Part shown: positions 50,494-59,888 of the stretch, piece after piece
Position numbering within the stretch: the first letter of the stretch is position 1
How the letters are laid out: the number at the start of each line of letters is the position of its first letter
Assembly (NCBI GenBank): GCA_035559815.1
Contig: DATMAT010000023.1
Coordinates: 248,001 to 312,000 of the forward strand
Length of the DNA stretch: 64,000 bases
Direction: 5' to 3'
Source: Thermodesulfobacteriota bacterium
GTDB lineage: Bacteria > Desulfobacterota_D > UBA1144 > Nemesobacterales > CSP1-2
Made by a program: the position numbers and the translations under genes
Notes under the pieces: model-generated
The model's input: only the letters and a program-made list of their open reading frames with translations
Databases searched by the model: none
What the model was told of the DNA's origin: nothing

Positions 50494-51660
50494 CTATTTA
50501 ATCTTCTCTTTCCTATTGGAAACTGAGTCTGCTTGGTTGGGATTAGCGTATCCGGTAAGTTCCACGTAGCCGTTTCCGAAGATGTCCTCTCCTTCAACCT
50601 TAACTGCGCCCTCCCAGTAGGTGAAAGTAAGTGAGAGTTCCTGATTGGACTGATGCGGGGTAACGGTGAGGTCTATGTTATACCTGGGGATTTTTATTCG
50701 CCATTTTGAAGGGTATATAGCACCGCTATTGGGACTCTTCCAGTTATCGAGTACTTTTATACTGAAATCATCAACACCAAGATGGCGTACAGCGCCGTCA
50801 CTCTCGATTAAGCTTCCCGAAGAGTAGGGGTCGATACCGCCGTTCTTAAGGCGTATCTGGTAGAGCATGACCTCCCGGTTATCGCTCAGTTGAAGCGAAA
50901 ACCAGTCCCAGCCGGCTTGTTCCTTGCTGAGCGCGCTCGTGCTCCATTCGCGGTCAAGCCAGCTAAAACCGGCTACCACGAGTGTCTCTCCCTTGACCGT
51001 GATGGTTCCCTTAGTATGGAGGCGTGTTTCTGAATAGTAATAGGAGGCGTTTCCCGGCTCGGCGCTTTTCTTACTAAGACCGTTGTCCCCATGAAGTATA
51101 GTTGGCTTCTTTGGCGTGAGTATCAGGTCTATTTCTGCTGAATCGTTTTTGGCTCGAAGGCGAACGGATTTCCCCTCGGCAGTGGCCGACCAGTCTTCGA
51201 CCCAGACCCGGTATGGATTGCCCTCGGCTCCGGCCAGCCCTATTACGCCCCGGCTCCATCTTTCGCTCGGATAAAAGGCACGGTTTTTAACGTCGCTCAC
51301 GGCAAAGTGGGCGAAATAAACCTGGTTCGTGGCCCATTTGGATAAACGTTTATTTCCGTCCGGGCTTAGCGCCCTCCTGAAGAAGGTGAGCTGAAACCCA
51401 AAATGGCGCCCGCTTTCATCGGTCAGGTTGCCGGTATAGTACCACCATTCCGTCTGGAATTGAGGATGAGGCCCGGCGTCATCGGGGAAAACAAATTCTC
51501 TAACCCGGTCGGCCCGGGCGAATCCGGAAGCGTTGTCTTCATTAGAGAGTGTATCGACGACGCTTGCTCCGAATCCATGCTGGTGTTGCGGACGGGTAAT
51601 GTAGACCAATCCGGTTACAATTGCCGCCAGTATAAATAGAACTGATAAGAGAAACTTCAT
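50494..51660 (-). CDS. AttH-like lipocalin-type protein (carotenoid 1,2-hydratase fold)
   Basis: 388 residues. An N-terminal hydrophobic segment (MKFLLSVLFILAAIVTGLVY) exports or anchors it. REFVFPDDAGPHPQFQTEWWYYTGNL (about 49-74) is the hallmark of the AttH/CrtC lipocalin-like family, with W-W-Y-Y-x-G, and the second barrel has SWLDREWSTS. In the AttEFGH ABC systems this is the AttH component, next to the permease and ATPase, as here. It is last in the leftward operon. The role is probably transport or processing of a lipid-like molecule across the envelope; the substrate is unknown. Confidence 0.82.
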   Translation of the reverse strand: MKFLLSVLFILAAIVTGLVYITRPQHQHGFGASVVDTLSNEDNASGFARADRVREFVFPDDAGPHPQFQTEWWYYTGNLTDESGRHFGFQLTFFRRALSPDGNKRLSKWATNQVYFAHFAVSDVKNRAFYPSERWSRGVIGLAGAEGNPYRVWVEDWSATAEGKSVRLRAKNDSAEIDLILTPKKPTILHGDNGLSKKSAEPGNASYYYSETRLHTKGTITVKGETLVVAGFSWLDREWSTSALSKEQAGWDWFSLQLSDNREVMLYQIRLKNGGIDPYSSGSLIESDGAVRHLGVDDFSIKVLDNWKSPNSGAIYPSKWRIKIPRYNIDLTVTPHQSNQELSLTFTYWEGAVKVEGEDIFGNGYVELTGYANPNQADSVSNRKEKIK

Positions 51661-51691
51661 TATAAATAACCTCGATAAAAATTGTCCAATA

Positions 51692-51724
51692 TTGTAGAGA
51701 CTACCCGTCGGGTCGTCTCTACAA
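51692..51724. repeat. TTGTAGAGAC...GTCTCTACAA hairpin
   Basis: TTGTAGAGACTACCC and GGGTCGTCTCTACAA pair around CGTC, with small mismatches. It lies between the permease and attH genes of one operon, so it could cause partial termination or stabilise mRNA. Confidence 0.6.
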
Positions 51725-51744
51725 AGTCATATTATTCACTTTAT

Positions 51745-54309
51745 TCACTCCATCCGCAATGCGGATGCAATCTCGGTCCGCCCAAAACGAATGGCCGGAT
51801 ATATTCCGGCCAGGACAGCCGCGGTTATGGCTATGGCCAGAGCGGCAAAGAAGTATTCTCCGCGCAGTATAAACTCGATGGTCCATCCGAATGAGCGAAC
51901 ATTTATTACGTGAACCAGGATAAGAGCAAGAACTGTTCCCACTGGCAATGCGATAAGTCCTGAGGTAAAGCCGATCAGGCCGGTCTCTAGGATGACCATA
52001 CGCCAGACCTGAGAAATGCTCATTCCGTTTGCGCGGAGCACCGCGATTTCTCTCGCTCTCTCTAATTGCAGTGCCATCAGGGTGCTGAAGACCCCGATGA
52101 ATGCGACTATCCCCACTAGAAGCCTTAGCGCGGTGGTGGTGATGAAGGTACGGTCGAAGACATCGAGTGCCGAGAGGCGAAGGGCTTGGTTCGATTGTAC
52201 GAGCAGGCTGTGACGGCCGGCGAAGCTCTCTTGTAGGCTCTGTATAATGGAGTCTAAATTCTGGCCAGGAGCAACAAAAGCGGCGATAGATGTGATTTGA
52301 TTATCGTTCCAGAATCTTCGGTAGGTCGAATCTGACATCATTACTATCCCACCCGGGGAGGCGTAGTCGTAGTATATGCCGGCAATCTCAAAAAGTTGGG
52401 GCCCCTTATCGGTCGGTAATTCTATGGTGGTGTCCGGTTTTGCCGAAATCTGATTGCGGTAGGCAAAGGGCTCGGAGACCAGTACTGCTCCCTTCTCTAC
52501 TTCATTCCAAATGTTGCTGACGTTTCCCTTGGCCCAGATAAACCGGCGATTCCTAGAGATGTTGTCGCTGACTGCAACCAAGTTAACCGGGCCGTATCGA
52601 GGTGTAATGATTTGCACCCTTCGTGCTGTAGCGATGCCCAGAATGCCCGGGAGCTTGCTTATATCCTGTCCTATCGAAGGATCAAAGCCCTCTTTGCTGC
52701 CGATACCGGTAGAGGGTGCGGAGACAAAGATGTCGGCGGTGAGGGTGTTATCGAGCCAGGCGGCTACGGTGTTACGAAAACTGCCTATCATGATGTCCAC
52801 ACTGATAATGACGGAAACGGAGACCATGAGTGCGGCAATGGCTACCCCAGTGCGGCTCTGAGAGCGGATAATGTTCCGCAGAGCCATGAGTCCGATAACT
52901 CCGGCGAACTTAGCGGAAAGGGGGGTTAACAGTCTTAGCAAAAGGCTTGTCGAGACCGGCACCAGAAAGGCGGCTCCGAGTAGGACGGACAGTAGCCCGA
53001 AGAAGCTTATTTCTACACTGCGAGTGGACAAAAAGAGGGCTAAGAATCCCAAAAAGCAAAGTGTGAGACCCCCGATACTCACTCCGGGTAAAACACGGCT
53101 GACCCGATTCTCGATTTCGGAGCGCCGGAGAACGCTAACAGGCACTACATTGCTGGCTTCCCACGCCGGTATAAGCCCGGCAACGAAGGATGCGCTGACG
53201 CCGATGAAGGCTCCTTTTATGAAGCTCAAGGGTGACAGGCTGAAACCGGTTACGGTAAGGGTGAAGTAAAGGTCATTTATGGTTTGAGAGACGAGTTGAA
53301 TCAATCCTTTTCCCAAGATTATTCCCAAACCTAAGCCAAGTAATGTTCCTAAAGCGCCTAGTATTAAAGTCTCGGATATTATCATGCCGAATATTTGCCA
53401 CTTGGTGACGCCCAGGGCGCGAAGCTCCCCTAGCACGGGGCGGCGCTTGATTACCGAGAAAACAACGGTGTTATAAATCAGGAAGGCTGCGACTACGAGA
53501 GATAAAAGGCTCAGAGCAAAAAGGTTAAATTCAAAAGCGCTCTTTATCTCCTCGATGACTGCGGTACGGCTCTCTGAAAGATCAACACTCGCGCCCGGCG
53601 GCAAGATCCGGCGAATTTGTTCGATTTCGGTCTTTTCGGAATTTGAAGTGGCATCTATGAGGAGGTCGATATAGCTTAGTCGGCCTATTTGATCGAGGGT
53701 CTCTTGCGCCGTAGATATATCGGTAATAATAATCCCGCTTAGAGCCTGGCGGCTTATTCGGTCATCCGGTTGTAATAGCCCGGCTATGAACACTTCGATA
53801 TTGCGCGAGCCGTGCTCCAGAGTTAACTTGCTGCCCGTTGTCATACCGGTAGAGCGGGCTAGGTCTTCGGATAAAAGCACTGAATTAGGCCGGGTGAGGA
53901 TGATATTTAAGGTTTCAACGGGCAAGGCTTCATCGGTATTAGCAACATAGTTTCTGAAGGGAGCCTCGGCAAATGGGTCTAAGCCCAGCAACTTCATCGG
54001 ACGTTGGTTTAGTTCGATAACAGTGACATAGTCCTCGACTACCGGGGCTGTTTTCTCCAAACCCAGTTCCAGTCGGAGACGTCTATAGAGATCCTCATCA
54101 AGACCGGAAGGCCCGCCGGTAATCCGGTGAGTGGACCTGCCGGTTATGCTCTCGGCGGAGATTTGGAAGGAACGGGAGGCGCTCTCATTGGCCAGGTCAA
54201 CTGCTACTATGACAGCTACTCCGATGGCTACACTGATGATGAGCAAAACCGTCTGCAAGGGATTTTGGTTTAAGTAGCGTAATCCAATACGAAGCAATAT
54301 AGGTTTCAT
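51745..54309 (-). CDS. ABC transporter permease, FtsX/MacB type, fused double unit
   Basis: 854 residues. Two FtsX domains, each with a large periplasmic part and three to four membrane helices: the first set starts at about 15-35 (VLLIISVAIGVAVIVAV) with helices near 250-400, and the second includes ALMVSVSVIISVDIM (about 490) and the last helices near 740-845. LGELRALGVTKWQIFGMI and EIAVLRANGMSISQVWRM are the two coupling helices with E-x-A-x-x-R-A-x-G. One long protein replaces the AttF-AttG pair. It sits between the ATPase (upstream) and the AttH gene. Confidence 0.88.
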   Translation of the reverse strand: MKPILLRIGLRYLNQNPLQTVLLIISVAIGVAVIVAVDLANESASRSFQISAESITGRSTHRITGGPSGLDEDLYRRLRLELGLEKTAPVVEDYVTVIELNQRPMKLLGLDPFAEAPFRNYVANTDEALPVETLNIILTRPNSVLLSEDLARSTGMTTGSKLTLEHGSRNIEVFIAGLLQPDDRISRQALSGIIITDISTAQETLDQIGRLSYIDLLIDATSNSEKTEIEQIRRILPPGASVDLSESRTAVIEEIKSAFEFNLFALSLLSLVVAAFLIYNTVVFSVIKRRPVLGELRALGVTKWQIFGMIISETLILGALGTLLGLGLGIILGKGLIQLVSQTINDLYFTLTVTGFSLSPLSFIKGAFIGVSASFVAGLIPAWEASNVVPVSVLRRSEIENRVSRVLPGVSIGGLTLCFLGFLALFLSTRSVEISFFGLLSVLLGAAFLVPVSTSLLLRLLTPLSAKFAGVIGLMALRNIIRSQSRTGVAIAALMVSVSVIISVDIMIGSFRNTVAAWLDNTLTADIFVSAPSTGIGSKEGFDPSIGQDISKLPGILGIATARRVQIITPRYGPVNLVAVSDNISRNRRFIWAKGNVSNIWNEVEKGAVLVSEPFAYRNQISAKPDTTIELPTDKGPQLFEIAGIYYDYASPGGIVMMSDSTYRRFWNDNQITSIAAFVAPGQNLDSIIQSLQESFAGRHSLLVQSNQALRLSALDVFDRTFITTTALRLLVGIVAFIGVFSTLMALQLERAREIAVLRANGMSISQVWRMVILETGLIGFTSGLIALPVGTVLALILVHVINVRSFGWTIEFILRGEYFFAALAIAITAAVLAGIYPAIRFGRTEIASALRME

Positions 54310-54532
54310 CTAATTTGTATATACAAGATTAAGATTCGGAATAGTGAAGTTTGCCATCCTCAACTGGAGCAACAGGGCGGTGTGTTGAGAGCTTGCTGGA
54401 TAGTATATATAGAACAGACAGGAATGTCCGTTCTACCAATACCCATACGGTGGGTCAGACATTCTTGTCTGACTCTTGCACTCTCCGGTTTTCAATTTAT
54501 TTTTATGATATCAATCCGTTAGCTATAATCCA

Positions 54533-55246
54533 TTATTTCCTGGCAATTAAAAACTCACTTTGCGTAGAGAATTTTACCAGTCGGCAGTTCTCAATTTTAT
54601 ACACCTCGTCGGCAAGGGAAATTATATCTACACTGTGCGTGGCCACTATCATTGTCTTACCCTCGTCTCGGGTCAATTCCAGCAGGAGTTCCATCACCTG
54701 TTTCCCGGTCTCTATGTCTAGATTGCCGGTCGGTTCATCGGCTAACAATAGGTCAGGGTCATTGGCCAGCGCCCGGGCGATTGCTACCCGTTGCTGTTCG
54801 CCCCCGGAAAGGAGGTCCGGAAAAACCTTATAGCGGGTCTCCAGGCCAACCCTTTTTAAGAGGCTCATCGCTTTTTTCTTAGAATCGCTTTCGCTAAATC
54901 CGTTTAGCTCCCGGGGTAGGGTCACGTTCTCCAGCACGGTCAGGGTGGGAATTAAATTGAAGAATTGAAAGATGATTCCTATATGATTACGCCGAAAAAC
55001 GGTGCGTTCATACTCGGAAAGGCGGGTGATCGGGGTATTATCGACCCAGACCAAGCCGCTACTCGGACTATCTATTCCGCTTATGAGGTTGAGCAAGGTG
55101 CTCTTGCCCGAGCCGCTTTTGCCGAGAATAGCGGTAATTTTCCCGGCAGGGAACTCCGTCGAAATATTGTCCAGTATGTTTAGGCGTATGCCGCCTTCTG
55201 AATAAAACTTGCTGACTCGTTCGAATCGTACGCTAACGGTCTTCAT
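54533..55246 (-). CDS. ABC transporter ATP-binding protein (LolD/MacB class)
   Basis: 237 residues. Walker A GKSGSGKSTLLN (about 42-53), Q-loop FQFFNLIP, ABC signature LSGGEQQR (about 145-152) and Walker B LLLADEPTGNLD (about 168-179) are intact, and the H-loop is in VATHSVD. LolD/MacB-class ATPases drive mechanotransmission by FtsX-type permeases instead of classic transport. It is first in the leftward operon with the permease and AttH. Confidence 0.95.
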   Translation of the reverse strand: MKTVSVRFERVSKFYSEGGIRLNILDNISTEFPAGKITAILGKSGSGKSTLLNLISGIDSPSSGLVWVDNTPITRLSEYERTVFRRNHIGIIFQFFNLIPTLTVLENVTLPRELNGFSESDSKKKAMSLLKRVGLETRYKVFPDLLSGGEQQRVAIARALANDPDLLLADEPTGNLDIETGKQVMELLLELTRDEGKTMIVATHSVDIISLADEVYKIENCRLVKFSTQSEFLIARK

Positions 55247-55356
55247 GGATAATACTTTAGAATGCTCGGCAATCTGGTTTGGTCTTGAAGAATGATCTTT
55301 ATGAGAGATTCCAAGAGATTAGAAAGCCTACTTGATAATTCAATCGAATGGAAATA

Positions 55357-56091
55357 CTAGGGGGTTTCGGAAGGGATGTTCAAGGTGAGAATTTGTATGT
55401 CTTTGGCTCCTTCAGAATCGGAGGCTATGACTTCAATCCGGTGCTCCCCGATGTCTTTCTCCCCGAATTCCCAGGTTACAAGTCCGCTTGCCGGCTCTAT
55501 GCTCATTCCCCCTGGGGCATTCTTGAGCGCAAATTCAATCGGGTCGCCATCCGGGTCTTCCGCTCTCACCTGATAGGTGAACTTCCCGCCTTCCATCCTT
55601 GCTTCCGGCTGAGAGATAATCTTAGGCGGGGAGTTAGGGATGGTAAACCCCTCTTCGCTCCTCCAAATTCCTTCATCTTCTCCGTCAAATGGAACTATCT
55701 CCACCGATATGTAATCCCCTTTTTTAAAATCCTCTTGCCAGGGAAGCACCTCTTCCACTGCTCCTACTATGTCTTCCTCGTTCTTTTTCCACTGATACCG
55801 GAGGCTCACTTCATCTCCATCCGGGTCTTGTGCCTCAACATCTACCCGGAATCCGGCCCTAGGGTCGCTCTCGGAGGCGCTGGCGATTCTTATCGATTTT
55901 ATCTGAGGGGGTTGGTTCTTCCCAAAGTCGGCCTGACCGGCCTCAGTCTTGGCGCCTTCTACCTCGGCAACGTTATTTTCTTGAGTGTCGTCTGATTTTG
56001 CTCTTCCGGTATTTTTTTTACTTTCGCCGCCGCTACAAGATAGGGACAGAATCAATAAAATGGGAATAAGACTGATAACAATCCTATTCAT
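55357..56091 (-). CDS. Lipoprotein with PKD/cadherin-like domains
   Basis: 244 residues. Signal [20 protein letters not shown] with lipobox SLSC (Cys19). A charged linker (about 22-60) leads to two beta domains, marked by [15 protein letters not shown] (about 92-106) and [20 protein letters not shown] (about 176-195). D-P-D-G-D is the calcium-type motif of PKD and dystroglycan-type cadherin-like domains. It likely sits in the outer membrane or periplasm. Its start overlaps the end of rpsU by 8 bp, an odd partner for a ribosomal protein gene. Confidence 0.75.
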   Translation of the reverse strand: MNRIVISLIPILLILSLSCSGGESKKNTGRAKSDDTQENNVAEVEGAKTEAGQADFGKNQPPQIKSIRIASASESDPRAGFRVDVEAQDPDGDEVSLRYQWKKNEEDIVGAVEEVLPWQEDFKKGDYISVEIVPFDGEDEGIWRSEEGFTIPNSPPKIISQPEARMEGGKFTYQVRAEDPDGDPIEFALKNAPGGMSIEPASGLVTWEFGEKDIGEHRIEVIASDSEGAKDIQILTLNIPSETP

Positions 56092-56284
56092 CTCTTCTTC
56101 TGCCAGAATTCTTTTGTTGTCTTATTATTGCCGCTCGTACCCTTTTCTTTCTCTTCTCGCTGGGCTTTTCATAGTGGTCTCTTTTCTTGATTTCCGAGAG
56201 TATTCCCTCTTTTTGGACGAGCCTCTTGAATCTCTTGAGTGCGTTGTCCAGGCTTTCATTTTTTCCGACTATTACTTCGGCCAT
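56084..56284 (-). CDS. rpsU: Ribosomal protein bS21
   Basis: 66 residues, very basic. [20 protein letters not shown] at the start and [18 protein letters not shown] are the bS21 signature. It helps translation initiation on the 30S platform. The gene overlaps the lipoprotein start by 8 bp and lies 99 bp downstream of rng. Confidence 0.95.
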   Translation of the reverse strand: MAEVIVGKNESLDNALKRFKRLVQKEGILSEIKKRDHYEKPSEKRKKRVRAAIIRQQKNSGRRRDE

Positions 56285-56383
56285 CTATTATCACCTTTAT
56301 AAACGTTAAGATATAAACCGGTCTATGTCAACTTGGGAACAAGCATAATGGTCTCCTATAAACGGGCAAGGTAGCGTAATAGC

Positions 56384-57871
56384 TCACTCGGCCCTGACCC
56401 AGAAGTCGGCCAATTTGCAGTCTTCAGCCTCTAAGTGTATTCCCACCGAATACTCTTCCTCCAGTCGTTTTAGGTTCTTCCCCTCGATTTCCCTGAGTGT
56501 GGTTATAACCTCCGGATTAGCTCGAACGATTATTTTTCTGACCAGGGGCTTGGCGATATGAGCCTTTATCTCTCTCAGGATTTCGTAGGAGACGGTATCC
56601 CTTGACTTCTCGTAGCCTATACCGCCGCAGTGGCTGCAGGGCTCGGCCAGAATCTTTAGAAGGCTCTCCCTGACCCTTTGCCTGGTCATCTGTACTACCC
56701 CGAAAGGAGACATGTCCAGTATTACCGAGCGGGCCTTGTCTTTCTTGAGTGCCTCGGCAAAGCTCTGAAATACGTCGTCTCTTTTCTGGCGGTTCTTCAT
56801 GTCGATAAAGTCGATCACGATGATACCTACCAGGTTTCGAAGTCTTATCTGACGGGCTGCTTCAGAAGCCGCCTCCATGTTGATGTCGAATATGTTGTCT
56901 TCATGATTGTCGCTGCTTATATATCTGCCCGTATTTATGTCCATCACAGTTAGGGCTTCGGTTTCCTCTATGATTAAATATCCGCCGGATTTAAGCCAGA
57001 CTTTTTTCTCAAAAATAGTTTTTATCTCTGGCTCGACCCCGTATTTAACGAATAGCGGGGTGGGCTCTTTGTGCAGTTCAATCCTGGTATTGGAACCGGG
57101 AAAATGCGCCTGCAAATAATCAAATATTTCTTGATAGGCTTCGTTGGTATCAATAACGATGGTTTTTATTTCTTCGGTGACCAGGTCTCTTATAGCTTTT
57201 ATATGAAGGCTAGGCTCTTCATAGAGAAGGACAGGGGCTTTGTGCTCCTCTGATTTTCTTTTAATCTCTTCCCAGATTCCTGCCAGATATTGCATGTCCT
57301 TCTCGATTTCATCTTTTGTTTTTCCTACGCTGGCAGTCCTGGCAATAAAACCAATCCCTTTAGGCTTGGACTCTTTTATGATAGATGTTAGCCTCTTCCT
57401 CTCCTCTTTGTCGTCGATTCTTCTGGATATACCCACTAAATCCACTGTCCCCAGGAGTACCAGATACTTTCCGGGAAGCGCTATATAGGAGGACAGCTTT
57501 GCTCCTTTCCCTCCGACCGATTCTTTTAAAACCTGAACCAGAACCTCCTGCCCTTCCCGTAGCATATCCTGTATGAGATACTTGTTTGTCTTCTTACTAC
57601 TAGGGATTTCCTCCTCTTCTTCCAGAAAAAACTCGGGAAATGAATCCTCCTGAACGTCTTCTACGGAGATAAAGCCAGATTTCTCCAGTCCCAGTTCTAC
57701 AAAGGCGGCTTGCATTCCGGGGACTATCTTTCCGACCCGACCCTTGTATATGTTTCCAACTATCTGCGGGCGGGATTTCCTCTCCAGATATAACTCGGCT
57801 AGCGCACCATTCTCCATAACCGCGACCCTCGTTTCGTTGAACGTCGAATTGATTAGAACTGTACTTTCCAT
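56384..57871 (-). CDS. rng: Ribonuclease G/E
   Basis: 495 residues. The S1 domain (GNIYKGRVGKIVPGMQAAFVEL, about 39-60) is broken by an acidic insertion (FFLEEEEEIPSSKK). The catalytic aspartates are in VIDFIDMKNR (about 354) and VILDMSPFGVVQMTRQR (about 394), and the zinc-link reads EPCSHCGGIGY (about 418-428), all intact. It processes rRNA and decays mRNA. No C-terminal scaffold as in RNase E is present, so this is RNase G. 57872-58061 upstream holds nothing recognised. Confidence 0.94.
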   Translation of the reverse strand: MESTVLINSTFNETRVAVMENGALAELYLERKSRPQIVGNIYKGRVGKIVPGMQAAFVELGLEKSGFISVEDVQEDSFPEFFLEEEEEIPSSKKTNKYLIQDMLREGQEVLVQVLKESVGGKGAKLSSYIALPGKYLVLLGTVDLVGISRRIDDKEERKRLTSIIKESKPKGIGFIARTASVGKTKDEIEKDMQYLAGIWEEIKRKSEEHKAPVLLYEEPSLHIKAIRDLVTEEIKTIVIDTNEAYQEIFDYLQAHFPGSNTRIELHKEPTPLFVKYGVEPEIKTIFEKKVWLKSGGYLIIEETEALTVMDINTGRYISSDNHEDNIFDINMEAASEAARQIRLRNLVGIIVIDFIDMKNRQKRDDVFQSFAEALKKDKARSVILDMSPFGVVQMTRQRVRESLLKILAEPCSHCGGIGYEKSRDTVSYEILREIKAHIAKPLVRKIIVRANPEVITTLREIEGKNLKRLEEEYSVGIHLEAEDCKLADFWVRAE

Positions 57872-58061
57872 TAGGTAGTTTTAATGTTTTGTTTTTAGAA
57901 CCCTCGAAGAAGCCTCCTTAATTATAGACAATAAATTAAGTATGTTAAAGCTTGGAAAAGGCAAAACCTCTTTTAATTATTCGAAAAAGGTGTTAAATTT
58001 TAACTGATTTGAGGTTGTTTACTTAGTTTTCGGAGAAAATCTTAAATGGAGGTTGGGTGGA

Positions 58062-59066
58062 ATGCGCTTAAAATCAGCTTTGATTGCCCTTCTTTTAGGT
58101 GGTATGGCTTTCGCCCAAGGTGGGCTCCCGGAGCCCAAGGGTGGCGTGACCGTATATGTAATCAGGCCGGGGGATACGCTCTGGGATATATCCAAGAAGT
58201 TCTTTAATAACCCCCTTCTGTGGCCCCGTCTCTGGCAGATAAACCCGTTTATCGATAACCCGAACCTTATTTATCCCGGAGAGTTACTCAGTCTAAAACC
58301 CAGGCCGCCTGCGCTTCCGGTAGTCAAAATTACCCCTCAAGCTGAAACCGTATCCCTGGAGGAGGTGGCGGAGCCTCCACCTCCCGTATTCTATTATTCC
58401 CGGGGAGGACATGAAGGGTTCATCGCCGCGGATGAGTGGGAGCATATGGGAACGGTTCTAAGTTCTGAGCCCCCCAAGATACTTCTGGGTGAGGGGGATA
58501 CGTTGTACGTGAATGTAGGCTGGGATGATGGGGTCATGTCCGGAGATAAATTTACGGTGTTTCGTACCTCAAAGGTGGTTCTGAATCCTCTAACCGGAAA
58601 GAGGGTGGGATACAAGGTGGCAATACTGGGAGAGGTGGAGATAGCGGAGGTTCTGGGTAAGAAAATGTCCTCGGCTAAGATTATCCAGTCTTACCGGGAG
58701 ATCACCCGCGGTGCCAGGGTCAGGCCGGCCGGGCCGGTTGTGAAAGAGGTGGTTCTCAAGAAGGGAACGGAAAGGTTAGACGGAATCATTGTTGAGACCC
58801 TCAACAATATCGAACTTAGCGGCCAGTGGGATATTGTTTACATAGATGTGGGAGAGGCTGATGGGGTGGTTCCCGGTAATACCTTCTCCATCTATACACT
58901 TCCCCGTAAGGTTTTTGACCCCGATGCCGGGACAACGGTCACTATCCCTCCGGCGCTTAAGGGTAAGCTCGCTGTGCTCAACGTTCACACGGATACGGCT
59001 ACCGGCATCATTCTCCAAAGTTCAAGGCAGATAGAGAAAGGGGATATGGTAAGCTTGGATCTTTAG
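58062..59066 (+). CDS. LysM-domain exported protein
   Basis: 334 residues from the ATG at 58062, behind TGGAGG; TTG at 58053 is less likely. A signal peptide (MRLKSALIALLLGGMAFAQG) is followed by one LysM repeat (YVIRPGDTLWDISKKFFNNP to LIYPGELLSL, about 32-80), which binds peptidoglycan glycan. The rest has two related beta blocks with GWDDGVMSGDKFTVFRT and GEADGVVPGNTFSIYTLP (D-G-V-x-x-G-(D/N)-x-F). It is probably a periplasmic envelope protein. Convergent with pcm and separated from it by a bidirectional terminator. Confidence 0.88.
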   Translation: MRLKSALIALLLGGMAFAQGGLPEPKGGVTVYVIRPGDTLWDISKKFFNNPLLWPRLWQINPFIDNPNLIYPGELLSLKPRPPALPVVKITPQAETVSLEEVAEPPPPVFYYSRGGHEGFIAADEWEHMGTVLSSEPPKILLGEGDTLYVNVGWDDGVMSGDKFTVFRTSKVVLNPLTGKRVGYKVAILGEVEIAEVLGKKMSSAKIIQSYREITRGARVRPAGPVVKEVVLKKGTERLDGIIVETLNNIELSGQWDIVYIDVGEADGVVPGNTFSIYTLPRKVFDPDAGTTVTIPPALKGKLAVLNVHTDTATGIILQSSRQIEKGDMVSLDL

Positions 59067-59109
59067 CTTTGATGAGCGGTGAAGCTTACCGTAGCCTTCG
59101 TGAGGATTG

Positions 59110-59136
59110 CCGGGGCTTTCCGATAGATAGCCCCGG
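59110..59136. terminator. Bidirectional terminator between LysM gene and pcm
   Basis: CCGGGGCT / AGCCCCGG, an 8-bp stem around an 11-base loop, is followed by TTATTTCT on the right. It lies between convergent genes. Confidence 0.65.
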
Positions 59137-59147
59137 TTATTTCTACA

Positions 59148-59888
59148 TCAGTTCTTCCTCGTTTTTTGCGCCTCTCCGGTCATGGGGACAAAACGAACCG
59201 GGGTTATGGTTTTCATATCCACGCCCTTTTCCTTCTTCTTGATAAGAACGAGCTCCTGATACAGGTCTCCAACCGGTATTATCATCCTTCCGTTTATCTT
59301 GAGCTGGTCGATAAGGGGTTGGGGGATGTGGTCAGGCGCGGCAGTAACTATTATTGCATCAAAAGGGGAGAATTCCTCCCAGCCTTTGTATCCATCGCCC
59401 GTTCGATAACGGATGTTATCATAGCCTAGAGATTCCAGGGTCTTCCTTGCTCTTTCTAGAAGTGGCTCCAGTATCTCTACGGTGTAAACCTCGCATCCCA
59501 TCTCGGCCAGTATGGCCGTCTGATACCCGGAGCCGGTGCCTACTTCCAATACCTTTTCCTTTTCCTTGAGCTTTAGAAGCTCGGTCATCAGGGCAACTAT
59601 GTAAGGCTGGGAAATTGTCTGGTCCATACCTATAGGAATCGGGTTATCGCCGTAGGCCGACTCTCTTAAATCCTCGGGCACGAACATATGCCTGGGTATT
59701 TTGAGCATGGCCTGGATGAGCCTTGAATCTTGGATTCCCCGGGATATTAGTTGGTTCTCTACCATTTCCCAACGGTGGGGCATGTATTCATCGGGGTCTT
59801 CCTCTACAGTGGGAAAATCGGTCAATAAGAAAATAGGTAAAAGGGTGAATGTTAAAAATACAATTTCCACCACATAAATATAACCCAA
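59148..59888 (-). CDS. pcm: Protein-L-isoaspartate O-methyltransferase with hydrophobic N-terminus
   Basis: 246 residues with a TTG start at 59888; a GTG a few codons later is possible. An N-terminal hydrophobic stretch (VVEIVFLTFTLLPIFLLTDF) precedes the usual enzyme. The methyltransferase is intact: MFVPEDLRESAYGDNPIPIG, TISQPYIVALMTELL, VLEVGTGSGYQTAILAEMG (AdoMet site, about 114-132) and IIVTAAPDHIP. It repairs isoaspartyl residues. The leader suggests periplasmic export or membrane anchoring, as in some proteobacterial PCMTs. Confidence 0.9.
   Translation of the reverse strand: MGYIYVVEIVFLTFTLLPIFLLTDFPTVEEDPDEYMPHRWEMVENQLISRGIQDSRLIQAMLKIPRHMFVPEDLRESAYGDNPIPIGMDQTISQPYIVALMTELLKLKEKEKVLEVGTGSGYQTAILAEMGCEVYTVEILEPLLERARKTLESLGYDNIRYRTGDGYKGWEEFSPFDAIIVTAAPDHIPQPLIDQLKINGRMIIPVGDLYQELVLIKKKEKGVDMKTITPVRFVPMTGEAQKTRKN

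Noticed and set aside
52612-52929. Frames antisense to the ABC permease and other long genes
   Set aside because: Shadows of well-identified genes without their own motifs or start signals.
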